From NCBI RefSeq assembly GCF_900497695.1, contig NZ_UIDD01000008.1, positions 124,001 through 188,000 of the forward strand: 64,000 nt of DNA, read 5' to 3'. The notes below the pieces were generated by a model that saw nothing but the letters and a program-made list of their open reading frames with translations, was not told the DNA's origin and did no database searches. Position numbers and translations under genes: made by a program. Source of the stretch: Pseudomonas wadenswilerensis (lineage in GTDB: Bacteria; Pseudomonadota; Gammaproteobacteria; Pseudomonadales; Pseudomonadaceae). Positions 35,360-43,365 of this stretch are shown here, piece after piece (position 1 is the first letter of the stretch; every line of letters starts with the position of its first letter).

Positions 35360-36283
35360 TCAGCGCCCCCTGTGGGAGCTGGCCTTGCCAGCGATCGGCC
35401 GCGTAGCGGTCGTGATCCGCAGCGTCCAGCCAAAGGTCATCCCCGCCGCCGCCAGCAAAATCAAGCCGGAACCGGCCAGTTGCAGCGCACTGAGCGGGTG
35501 CCCCAGGGCCAGCCAGTCGACCAGGATCGCCACCACCGGGTAGATGAACGACAAGGCGCCGACCAGGCTGGTGGGGATCTTCTGGATAGCGCTGTACAGC
35601 AGGGTCGACATCAGCCCGGTGTGGACGATGCCGATGGTGGCCAGCCAGGCCCAGGTAGCGGGCGCACGCGTCAACCCCGGCACCTGCGCAAAGGGCGCCA
35701 GCAGCCCTACACCGACCAGCATCTGGATCAGCACGATCAATTGCGGCGCCACACCGTGCAATCGCTTGGTGATAACGGCGGCAATCGCATAGAAAAACGC
35801 CGCACCCAGCGCCATTAGCACGCCCAGACGGTAATCACCGGCGACCGCATCAGCGCTCGATCCGGCCATGACGATCAGCAGCATTCCCGCGAACGCCGCC
35901 AGCAACCAGCCGGCTTTGCCAGCGGTCATCTTCTCGGCGAACAACAGCATGCCCAAGCCCACCAGCATAAACGGCTGGGTATGATAGACCACGGTGCTCA
36001 CGGCGATCGAGGCATGCCCATAGGCGCTGAACAGCAACACCCAGTTCAGCACCAGCGCCACCCCGCCGACTGCCGCCGCCAATGCCTGGCGCCGGCTAAT
36101 CCTCCCTCGCCGCAGCAAACCCAGCCCGGCACAGGCCAGCAGTAGTGCCAACGCACCGAACAGGCAGCGCCAGAACACCACGGCGGCCGCAGGCTGGTCT
36201 GCGGCCAGGACGAACCAGCCAACCGTGCCGGAGATCAGCATGGCGGCGGTCATCTCCAGGGTGCCGCGTGTTTTCAGGTGCAT
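35360..36283 (-). CDS. DMT-superfamily (EamA) exporter with REP-encoded C-terminus
   Basis: A 307-residue inner-membrane protein with ten hydrophobic segments in two EamA repeats, the layout of drug/metabolite exporters. Examples are MTAAMLISGTVGWFVLAAD near the start, SIAVSTVVYHTQPFMLVGLGMLLFAE in the first repeat and GALSFIYPVVAILVDWLALGHPL in the second. The final residues (RPIAGKASSHRGR) are translated from a REP element, so the original stop was probably lost or the REP inserted there. The cupin/XRE regulator is divergent and probably controls it. The substrate is unknown. Confidence 0.9.
   Translation of the reverse strand: MHLKTRGTLEMTAAMLISGTVGWFVLAADQPAAAVVFWRCLFGALALLLACAGLGLLRRGRISRRQALAAAVGGVALVLNWVLLFSAYGHASIAVSTVVYHTQPFMLVGLGMLLFAEKMTAGKAGWLLAAFAGMLLIVMAGSSADAVAGDYRLGVLMALGAAFFYAIAAVITKRLHGVAPQLIVLIQMLVGVGLLAPFAQVPGLTRAPATWAWLATIGIVHTGLMSTLLYSAIQKIPTSLVGALSFIYPVVAILVDWLALGHPLSALQLAGSGLILLAAAGMTFGWTLRITTATRPIAGKASSHRGR
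35368..35410. repeat. Single REP element inside the 3' end of the exporter gene
   Basis: TGTGGGAGCTGGCCTTGCCAGCGATCGGCCGC is a REP core that overlaps the last codons of the minus-strand exporter gene. Confidence 0.75.
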
Positions 36284-36341
36284 GGCGAGCTGACTCCTGT
36301 CATATCGAACAAAGGTCCGTTATGCTGAACAGATGAAAACC

Positions 36342-36357
36342 GTTCGTCAAGACGAAC
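36342..36357. promoter_or_regulatory. Inverted repeat between the exporter and XRE regulator genes
   Basis: GTTCGTC-AA-GACGAAC is a perfect 7-bp inverted repeat in the divergent intergenic region, 22 bp before the XRE start. GAACA half-sites recur nearby at about 36307, 36327 and 36373, so this looks like an operator for the adjacent regulator. Confidence 0.55.
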
Positions 36358-36379
36358 AATTGACCGGTATAGCGAACAA

Positions 36380-36937
36380 ATGATCGAAGCACACTCCCCC
36401 ATCCTCTTGCTGGCCAGCGCCATCCGCCGCGAGCGTGAGCGCCTGGGCCTGTCAGTGACCGAACTGGGCAAGCGCGCAGGCCTGGCCAAGTCCACCCTGT
36501 CGCAGCTGGAGTCCGGGGTCGGCAACCCCAGCCTGGAAACCCTCTGGGCCCTGGCCGGCGCGCTGCAAGTGCCGGTCAGCCGGCTGATGGGCCAGCCGCG
36601 TCAGCATGTGCAGGTGATTCGCGCCAATGAAGGCGCCGCCAGCCACGCCGAGCAGGCCAATTACGCCGCCACCTTGCTCGCCGCCTGTCCGGCGGGGGCT
36701 CAGCGCGATATTTACCGGGTGCGGGTGCAGCCAGGTGAGCCACGGCTGTCAAAACCGCATCCACCGGGTACCCTTGAGCATGTGATCCTGTGCCACGGCC
36801 GCGCCCGAGTGGGGCCGGTCGAGCAGGCGGTGACACTGGCGGCCGGCGACTACATGAGCTATTCGGCCGATACCCCGCACCTGTTCGACGCGCTGGACGC
36901 CGACACCCTGGCCGTGATGCTGATCGAACACGCCTGA
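36380..36937 (+). CDS. XRE-family regulator with C-terminal cupin
   Basis: A 185-residue two-domain regulator. Residues 12-65 form a Cro/CI-type helix-turn-helix (LGLSVTELGKRAGLAKSTLSQLESGVGNPSLETLWALAGAL). Residues about 75-183 form a cupin sensor (YRVRVQPGEP, TLEHVILCHGRARVGP, GDYMSYSADTPHLFDA). Such proteins usually sense small metabolites and control a neighbouring exporter or catabolic gene; here the divergent EamA exporter is the natural target. It is followed after 13 bp by the alkyltransferase gene on the same strand. Confidence 0.9.
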   Translation: MIEAHSPILLLASAIRRERERLGLSVTELGKRAGLAKSTLSQLESGVGNPSLETLWALAGALQVPVSRLMGQPRQHVQVIRANEGAASHAEQANYAATLLAACPAGAQRDIYRVRVQPGEPRLSKPHPPGTLEHVILCHGRARVGPVEQAVTLAAGDYMSYSADTPHLFDALDADTLAVMLIEHA

Positions 36938-36950
36938 ACGAGGAATGCTG

Positions 36951-37472
36951 ATGAGCGAACTGCTGCTGCGCCGCCTGCACTTGCCGGCGCCGATGGGCCA
37001 GGTGCTGATCGTCAGTGACGGCCAGCAACTGTTGGCACTGGAATTCGATGCGCCCGAAAAACGCCTGCTGCGGCTGCTGCGTAGCCGCTTCGGCACAGGC
37101 GTGCAGTTGCGTGAAACCGCGGGGCTGGCGGCGCTCGCCGATGCCGTGCAGGCCTACTGCACGGGCCAATTGCAGGCGTTTGATGCAGTGCCCATTGACG
37201 CTGGCGGCACCCTGTTCCAGCAGCGCGTCTGGGCGGCGTTACGAGCGATCCCGGTGGGCAGCACCCGCACCTACGGGCAGATCGCCGCACAGCTTGGTAA
37301 CCCCGCAGCCGCGCGGGCAGTAGGCCTGGCCAATGCACTGAATCCGGTGAGCCTGGCCATCCCCTGCCATCGGCTGGTGGGCAGCAACGGCGCGCTGACC
37401 GGTTATGGCGGTGGGATTGAACGCAAGCGCTGGTTGCTGGAGCACGAACGTCGCAATTCAGACGACGGCTGA
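36951..37472 (+). CDS. ogt: Methylated-DNA--protein-cysteine methyltransferase
   Basis: A 173-residue O6-alkylguanine-DNA alkyltransferase. The C-terminal domain has the arginine-finger helix (TRTYGQIAAQLGNPAAARAVGLANALNP), the invariant IPCHRLVGSNGALTGYGGG with the acceptor cysteine, and the final ERKRWLLEHE helix. The N-terminal ribonuclease-like domain is also present, so the length is standard. I start at the second ATG (36951), 6 nt after GAGGA; the first ATG at 36945 is too close to that site. It transfers alkyl groups from guanine to itself and is inactivated. Confidence 0.93.
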   Translation: MSELLLRRLHLPAPMGQVLIVSDGQQLLALEFDAPEKRLLRLLRSRFGTGVQLRETAGLAALADAVQAYCTGQLQAFDAVPIDAGGTLFQQRVWAALRAIPVGSTRTYGQIAAQLGNPAAARAVGLANALNPVSLAIPCHRLVGSNGALTGYGGGIERKRWLLEHERRNSDDG

Positions 37473-37487
37473 TGTTGGCTGAACCGG

Positions 37488-37556
37488 CCTCATCGCTGGC
37501 AAGCCAGCTCCCACAGGTACGGCGTACACAGATTTGCTGTGGGAGCTGCAGGCGCC
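37488..37556. repeat. REP pair between ogt and the TonB receptor
   Basis: GCCTCATCGCTGGCAAGCCAGCTCCCACAGG and the inverse GTGGGAGCTGCAGGCGCC, the second partly degenerate, lie between convergent genes. Confidence 0.7.
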
Positions 37557-37605
37557 CTACTGACAGTATTTACATAGGGTTCAGGGGGCGTTGTTATTTA
37601 GCCAG

Positions 37606-39991
37606 TCAAAAATCCCAGCGGGTGGTCAACATCAAGTTGCGCGGGTCACCATAAGACATCGAATTATAGAAACCGATATTGGTGTAATAGCGTTTATCGA
37701 ACAGGTTATTGGCATTCACAGTGGCCGAAAAGCTATCGGTGAACTGGTAGCGGGCCATCAGGTCCACCAGCCAGAACGGATCCTGGGCGAATTCCTCGTC
37801 GATGTCCTTGGGCTGATTGTGCAGCACCTGCCAGCCCTTGCCCTGCCAACGCGCACCACCGCCGACGGTCAGCCGCTCGAGTGCGCCCTTGAGCTTGTAG
37901 CTGGTGTAGAAGCTGACCTGGTCTTGCGGCTCCCAGGTCGAAACCTTCTGGCCATCGTCATCGCGAATCACTTTATGGGTGTAACCGGCCTGCAATTGCC
38001 AGCCCGGCGCCAGCTCACCCGAGACTTCGGCCTCGAAGCCCTTGGTCTTGGCTTTCACGCCCATCCAGGCGAAGGCCACGTCGGGGTTGGTCGGGTTGCC
38101 GTTGTACTGGTTGTCCTCGACCGTACGATTGCTCTCATGGATCTCGAAATAGGCAAGGCTGGCGTTGACCCGGCCGTCAAGGAATTCACCCTTCAGACCC
38201 AGTTCGTAGTTCTGCCCTTCGTCCGGGTCCAGCAGGCGGTTGGTACGGTCACGGAACCAGGCGTCCTGGGGCATGAAGATATCGGTGTAGCTGGCGTACA
38301 GCGAGTAGGTGTCGTTGAGGTCATAGACCGCGCCAACGTACGGTACCAGGCGGTCGTTTTCCTTGTTGTTGTCCTCGATCCCGTCGTAGCTGTAGTTGAC
38401 CAGGCGCCCGCCGAGCAGCAGGGTCAGGTCGTCGGTCGGGTGCAGGCGTGCTGTGAGGTAGGTGCCGTTCTGGCGCACCTTGTCGTCGGTGCGCGCCGCC
38501 ACCGGGCCCCAGTCGGGTTCGCCAATGTCGCCGTCCCAGTTGGGGAAGTCCGCGATGTTGTTGTTGGCATGGGTGACATTGCGGTAGTCGTTGCCCTTCC
38601 AGCGCGAGGCGGTGAAGGAGTTGCCGATCACCAGCTCATGCTCGCGGCCGAACAACTGGAACGGCCCGCTCGCATACAGGTCGAGGGAGTCGCTCACGGT
38701 CTCGCCGGTGTACTTCTGCGCATAGATGCCGGCGGTGCCGTCCTTGCGTGGCTGGTAGCCCTGGATCGAGCCGAGCGGCGCGTGGTAGCCGTTGATCTTG
38801 TGATCGAGCTGGGCCTTGGCCACCCAGCCGTTGTCCAGGTGATGCTCGAGGCTGGCGAACACGGTGCGGGTGTATTGCTCCCAACTGCTCCATTTCGCCG
38901 CGTTGTTGAAGTGGTGCGAGACATTGTTGGTGTCGCCATTGCCATCGTACAGCGGCACGGTGCCCGACCAGCTGGAGCCTTTGGGGTTGTTGTCCTGGTA
39001 GTCGGCGCCAACGGTCAGCAAGGTGTCAGGGTCGAGGTCGAACTCGAGGATGCCGTAGTAGACGCTGGTCTTGCGCTGGTAGTGATCAAGGAACGAGTGC
39101 TTGTCCTGATAGGCCGCCACCGCCCGGCCACGCACATTGGCGCTGTCGGTCAGCGGGCCGCTGACGTCCAGTTCGCTGCGGTAGTTGTCCCAGCTGCCGG
39201 CGCCAAGGGCGAAGTGGCCCTTGAACTCGGCGGTGGGCTTCTTGCGCACCAGGTTGATGGTGGCGCCCAGGGAGCCTGCGCCAGTCAGCAATCCGGTAGC
39301 GCCCTTGAGCACTTCGACGCGGTCGTAGATGGCCATGTCGCTGAGGCTGTTGCCGGCCGAGTAACCGACGTTGCGCGAGGTCGAGGGAATGCCGTCGTAC
39401 TGGAAGTTGTTGATGGCAAAGCCGCGCGCGTAGTAGCTGTTGCGCTCGGTGTCATAGGCCGAGACGGTGATGCCCGGGGTGTGGCGCATCACGTCGTCGA
39501 TGTTGTTGAGGCCGAAGTCATCCATGTGCTGGCGGGTCACCACGGTGATCGACTGCGGCGTCTCGCGCGGGGTCAGTACCAATCGTGTGGCGGTGGCAAT
39601 GGTGCCGGGGGTGTAGGAGCGGCTCTCTTCGGTGATGGTACCCAACTGGTTGCTGGTGACCTCGGTGGCGCTGAGGTTGATCGCACCCGCCTCGCTCACT
39701 TCCCGTACCAGGCTGTAACGCCCGTCCGCTTCCCTGATCACCGCCAGGCCCTTGCTGGCGAGCAAGGCGCGCAGGCCCTCCTCGACCCCATACTGGCCAT
39801 GCAGGCCTTCGCTGCGCTGGCCTTGGGTCAGCGCCGGGTCAAACGACAGCACCACTCCCGCCTCGGCGGCAAAACGGGTCAGCACCTGGCCAAGATCGTC
39901 CTGCCCCAGGTCGTAGCTGCGCGTGGCCGATGCTCAAGGGCAACAACAGCGCGCAACAGCGCAGGGCGTGGTGAATCCGGCGGGTTCTCAT
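37606..39991 (-). CDS. TonB-dependent siderophore receptor with STN domain; apparent frameshift after the signal peptide
   Basis: The main frame (37606 to the region of 39933) encodes a signalling TonB-dependent receptor. It has an STN domain (SYDLGQDDLGQVLTRFAAEAGVVLSF onward), a plug domain (RETPQSITVVTRQHMDD, then GATGLLTGAGSLGATINLVRK), and a 22-strand barrel ending in the terminal LMLTTRWDF. In that frame a TGA at 39934-39936 blocks the 5' end. A good signal peptide (MRTRRIHHALRCCALLLPLSIGHA) begins at 39991 in another frame. Restoring two bases (an AG pair) near 39918 would join them. As read, the gene is frameshifted, by true mutation or sequence error. FecI/FecR-type genes precede it. 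Confidence 0.88.
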
Positions 39992-40059
39992 TCGATGCGT
40001 TCTCTTCTGGTTGGCATTCAGGCAGTGGGCCTGCCTTCCATAAGTCGAACGACAAGACG

Positions 40060-40078
40060 AATTAATATCATTTGCATG
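40060..40078. promoter_or_regulatory. Possible Fur box upstream of the receptor gene
   Basis: The AT-rich stretch AATTAATATCATTTGCATG (minus strand GCAAATGATATTAATT) matches much of the GATAATGATAATCATTATC consensus. It lies in the 97 bp between the anti-sigma stop and the receptor start. Confidence 0.45.
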
Positions 40079-40088
40079 AAAAATACTT

Positions 40089-41054
40089 TTACTGGCGTGC
40101 CTTTACCGTCACCCAATACGGCGTGCGCTGGCTGACCGTTACCGGTAGCGTGCTTTCCAGGGCGCGGAAGATCTGCGCCGGGTCGTCGAGCCTGAAGGTG
40201 CCGCTGATGCGCAGCCCCACCACTTCCGGCGCGCAGCGCAACCAGCCACGGCGGTAGCGCGCCAGCTCGGCGACAAACGCCCCCAGGTACTGCTCGTTGG
40301 CGATCAGCAGGCCTTTGCTCCAGGCGTCCAGGTTGGTTTCCAGCGGCGAACTGAGCACCAGCGCCGGGTTGGCAAAACGGCATTGCTCTCCGGCCTCCAG
40401 CAGCGCGCCGCCACCCTGCTCGCCCGGCAGCACCTGCACACGGCTTTCGAATACGGCCAGGCGCGTGGTGTTTTCGCCGGCCAGCACCGAGAAACGCGTG
40501 CCCAGCGCCTGCAGCGTGCCGTGACGGGTTTGTACCCGGAAGGGTCGATTGGCCGGGTCCTTGGCGGTAGTGATCAGCACCTCGCCGTCGCGCAGCACCA
40601 GCAGGCGCTGCTGAGGGTCGAAACGTACGTCCAGGGCGCTGGCGGTGTTGAGCTGGACCTGGCTGCCATCGTCCAGGGTCAGGCTCAGGCGTTCGCCGGT
40701 ACGGGTGTGGTAGTCGGCGAACCAGGGGCCTTGGCGCGCCTGCTGATAGCCGCTCCAGCCCAGCCCACCGGCACCGGCCATCAGTACCAGCCCCTTGAGT
40801 ACACCACGACGGCCCAGCGCCGGCTGCTGGCCGGCCAGTTCCAGGGTGCGCCCGGCCAGGCGCGTGGGCATCTGCTGCAGGCGTTGCTGCACCCGTTCGA
40901 CCTGCTGCCAGGCCCAGCGGTGCTGCTCGTCGGCCTGCATCCAGGCGTGCCAGGCGGCGTGTTCGGCGCTGCCGGCGCTTTCATCACCGAGGCGCGCACG
41001 CCAGGCGGCGGCCTGCTCGAGGGCGGCGAGCTGGCGCGAGTCCAGGGCGGCCAT
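40089..41054 (-). CDS. FecR-family anti-sigma/signal transducer
   Basis: A 321-residue FecR homologue spanning the inner membrane. The cytoplasmic N-terminal DUF4880 region (AALEQAAAWRARLGDESA through QHRWAWQQVERVQQRL) binds the sigma factor. One hydrophobic segment follows (GVLKGLVLMAGAGGLGWSGY). The periplasmic FecR domain (RTGERLSLTLDDGSQVQLNTASAL onward, including LLIANEQYLGAFVAELARYRRG) contacts the receptor's STN domain. The start at 41054 overlaps the sigma stop as TGATG; an upstream in-frame extension overlaps the sigma gene and is rejected. Confidence 0.92.
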   Translation of the reverse strand: MAALDSRQLAALEQAAAWRARLGDESAGSAEHAAWHAWMQADEQHRWAWQQVERVQQRLQQMPTRLAGRTLELAGQQPALGRRGVLKGLVLMAGAGGLGWSGYQQARQGPWFADYHTRTGERLSLTLDDGSQVQLNTASALDVRFDPQQRLLVLRDGEVLITTAKDPANRPFRVQTRHGTLQALGTRFSVLAGENTTRLAVFESRVQVLPGEQGGGALLEAGEQCRFANPALVLSSPLETNLDAWSKGLLIANEQYLGAFVAELARYRRGWLRCAPEVVGLRISGTFRLDDPAQIFRALESTLPVTVSQRTPYWVTVKARQ

Positions 41055-41587
41055 CAGTCGACCTCGTGTTGCAGGCTGTACAGCGTGCAATGGTGCAGGG
41101 CCTTGGCGATGTCGCGGTTGACCGTAACCACCGAGATGCCAAGGGTTTCGGCGATGGCCTTGTAGGTCATGCCGTCCAGTTGCGAAAGCAGAAAAGCCTT
41201 GCGCACCCGGGCGCCGAGGCCGGCAAGCATGCCGTCCAGCTCGCACAGGGTTTCCAGCAGGATGGCCCGGGCTTCGGCGGAGATGTCCAGGGCTTCGGGC
41301 TGCTCGGCCAGCGCCTGCAGCCAGGCGCGCTCGAGCCGCGCGCGGCGAAAATGATCGATCATCAAGCGCCGGGCGATGGTCGCCAGGTAGCCCCGGGGTT
41401 CGCGCACGGCGCGCAGGCGGTCACTGGCATCGTCGGCGCTGAGCACGCGGACGAACACATCCTGCACCAGGTCGGCGGCCAGGTCCTGGCATTCCACCCG
41501 CGGGCGCAGCCAGCCGGTCAGCCAGCGGTGATGAGCCCGGTAGAGGTGGCTGACCTGCTGACGCAGGGCGGGGTTGGAATCGGTCAT
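41054..41587 (-). CDS. ECF sigma factor, FecI type
   Basis: A 177-residue extracytoplasmic-function sigma factor of the iron-starvation group. Region 2 is visible as HRWLTGWLRPRVECQDLAADLVQDVFVRVL with GYLATIARRLMIDHFRR. Region 4 is LGARVRKAFLLSQLDGMTYKAIAETLGISVVTVNRDIAKAL. It is released by the FecR-type partner when the receptor is loaded and should direct transcription of the receptor gene. A Fur-box-like region with a perfect 10-bp inverted repeat precedes it, so iron probably represses the set. Confidence 0.93.
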   Translation of the reverse strand: MTDSNPALRQQVSHLYRAHHRWLTGWLRPRVECQDLAADLVQDVFVRVLSADDASDRLRAVREPRGYLATIARRLMIDHFRRARLERAWLQALAEQPEALDISAEARAILLETLCELDGMLAGLGARVRKAFLLSQLDGMTYKAIAETLGISVVTVNRDIAKALHHCTLYSLQHEVD

Positions 41588-41604
41588 GGCGACTCGAAGA
41601 GCAA

Positions 41605-41639
41605 ATGAGAATTTCTATCATTCTATGCGAATGATAGAA
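41605..41639. promoter_or_regulatory. Probable Fur-binding region of the sigma/anti-sigma operon
   Basis: TTCTATCATT-N7-AATGATAGAA (41613-41639) is a perfect 10-bp inverted repeat, and AAATGAGAATTTCTATC overlaps its left arm. The AATGATAG-type hexamers match Fur recognition units. The site sits 18-50 bp before the sigma start, in promoter position. Confidence 0.7.
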
Positions 41640-41677
41640 GGGCTTGGAAGAGCGCCGCACTAAAGCTGGCCCACCGG

Positions 41678-41768
41678 CCGCATCGCTGGCAAGCCAGCTC
41701 CCACAGGTCTTGCACAAACCCTGTGGGAGCGGGTCTTGCCCGCGATCGAGCGTGCAGCGCTCGCAATC
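41678..41768. repeat. REP pair upstream of the SUKH gene
   Basis: GCATCGCTGGCAAGCCAGCTCCCACAG and its inverse GTGGGAGCGGGTCTTGCCCGCGAT flank a short spacer. The sequence continues with GAGCGTGCAGCGCTCGCAATC, an extra hairpin often attached to REP elements in this window. Confidence 0.75.
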
Positions 41769-41828
41769 CCGGTGAATTTACGCCAGCCTGGCTATCATCT
41801 GTGCTCTTTCAGGAAGGAACCGCCCCTC

Positions 41829-42416
41829 ATGTCCCTCGTCACCACGTACCTCACCGGCCTGCGTCAGGCGCTGCCAAGCGAGTCGCTTGAGCAGTTGAAC
41901 CTCACCCACGGCGCCTCGGCCGAAGCCTTGCAGAAACTCAGTAACCATTACCCGCTGTGTCCCGCAAGCCTGCTGGAACTGCTCGGCCATATCGACGGTA
42001 CCCATTTCCGTGACTACCCAGGCGGCACAGTCATCGTCCTGATCCTCGGTTCGGACGTGTTCGAGTACCCCTACTACCTCAGCGCCGCCGAGCAGGTCCT
42101 CGAAGACGCCAGAGGTTATACCGATAGCATTCGCGGCATCTACGGCGACTTCCTGGACGAATACCCGGAAACCGTCGGCCCGGGCATCGACATCGACCTG
42201 GGCATGAACCAGCGCCTGTGCTTCTCCCACTGCATGAACAACGGCGGCACCTCGAAGCTGTACATCGACTTCAACCCCGCCGCCGCCGGCACCGTCGGCC
42301 AGGTGCTGCGCTACCTGCACGACCCGGACAGCTATGAAGTGATTGCCGAGAGCTTCGATGAGTACCTGCAGCAGTTGATCGACGACGACTTCGCCTTTGT
42401 TGAACGGGAGATCTGA
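41829..42416 (+). CDS. SMI1/KNR4 (SUKH) family protein
   Basis: A 195-residue acidic cytoplasmic protein with SUKH-type features: LQKLSNHYPLCPASLLELLGHIDG, then DYPGGTVIVLILGSDVFEYPYYLSAAEQVLED, and a C-terminal helix DEYLQQLIDDDFAFVE. SUKH proteins are best known as immunity proteins against contact-dependent or polymorphic toxins, though many are housekeeping or orphan. No toxin gene is adjacent here. AGGAAGGA precedes the ATG by about 8 nt, and an in-frame extension upstream crosses a REP element and is rejected. Confidence 0.82.
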   Translation: MSLVTTYLTGLRQALPSESLEQLNLTHGASAEALQKLSNHYPLCPASLLELLGHIDGTHFRDYPGGTVIVLILGSDVFEYPYYLSAAEQVLEDARGYTDSIRGIYGDFLDEYPETVGPGIDIDLGMNQRLCFSHCMNNGGTSKLYIDFNPAAAGTVGQVLRYLHDPDSYEVIAESFDEYLQQLIDDDFAFVEREI

Positions 42417-42510
42417 GCGCCATTACCCATTCAGGGTTACTCCATCAACGTGATTACCGCCCACGCCGTCGCGCCGCATACTCGGTTCCAGCCCCACGCA
42501 AGGAACCCCG

Positions 42511-43326
42511 ATGAAGATCGAACTGATACAACTCGCCGGCCGCGACGGCGATACCACCTACAACCTGCAACGCACCCTGGAAGCCATTGCCGGTTGTGCA
42601 GCCGACACCGACCTGCTGGTGTTCCCGGAAACCCAGTTGATGGGTTTCGCCAGCGCCGCGCAGTTGCCCAAGGTTGCCGAAAGCGTGGACGGCCCCAGCG
42701 TCCAGGCCGTGCTGCAAGCGGTACGCGAACGCGGGGTCGCGGTGGTGATCGGCCTTGCCGAAAAGGCCGACGACGGCTACTACAACACCTCACTGCTGCT
42801 CACGCCACAAGGCATCGCCCTGCGCTACCGCAAGACCCACCTCTGGCCCTCGGAACGCGGCCTGTTCGAGCCTGGCGATCGCTACACCACGGTGAGCTGG
42901 AAAGGCCTGCGCATCGGCCTGCTGATCTGCTACGACATCGAGCTGCCAGAAAGCAGCCGCGCCCTGGCGCAACTGGGCGTCGACCTGATCGTGGTAACCA
43001 ACGGCAACATGGACCCCTACGGCCCGGTGCATCGCACCGCGATCATGGCCCGCGCCCAGGAAAACCAGGCCTTCGCGCTGATGGTCAACCGCGTCGGCCC
43101 AGGCGATGACGGCCTGGTATTCGCCGGCGGCAGCGCGGTGGTCGACCCGCACGGGCGTCTGCTGTTCGAAGCCGGTCGTGAAGCCTGCCGGCAGGTGGTC
43201 GAACTGGACCTGCAGCAACTAGAGCACGCCCGCCGCGACTACGACTACCTCGCCGACCGGCGCTTGCAACTGCCCGGCCAAAGGGTGGACCACGCCGATG
43301 GCCGCCGCGAACTGCTGATCCCCTGA
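42511..43326 (+). CDS. Carbon-nitrogen hydrolase (nitrilase superfamily amidase)
   Basis: A 271-residue nitrilase-superfamily enzyme with the full catalytic triad: Glu40 (FPETQ), Lys108 (YRKTHLW) and Cys140 (LLICYDIELPE). No extra domain is present, so it is a stand-alone amidase of the omega-amidase or carbamoyl-amidohydrolase kind rather than a glutaminase fusion. AAGGAACCCC precedes the ATG. A PotF-like polyamine-binding protein follows within 40 bp on the same strand, suggesting that it acts on a polyamine-derived or other nitrogenous amide. The exact substrate is unknown. Confidence 0.92.
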   Translation: MKIELIQLAGRDGDTTYNLQRTLEAIAGCAADTDLLVFPETQLMGFASAAQLPKVAESVDGPSVQAVLQAVRERGVAVVIGLAEKADDGYYNTSLLLTPQGIALRYRKTHLWPSERGLFEPGDRYTTVSWKGLRIGLLICYDIELPESSRALAQLGVDLIVVTNGNMDPYGPVHRTAIMARAQENQAFALMVNRVGPGDDGLVFAGGSAVVDPHGRLLFEAGREACRQVVELDLQQLEHARRDYDYLADRRLQLPGQRVDHADGRRELLIP

Positions 43327-43365
43327 GCGCTACCCCTTACAATAACAAGATCCCGGAGTGCCCCC

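Noticed and set aside
37591..40065. Very long plus-strand open frame opposite the TonB receptor
   Set aside because: The opposite strand encodes clear plug and barrel motifs; the plus-strand translation is valine-rich low-complexity and unlike any protein family.
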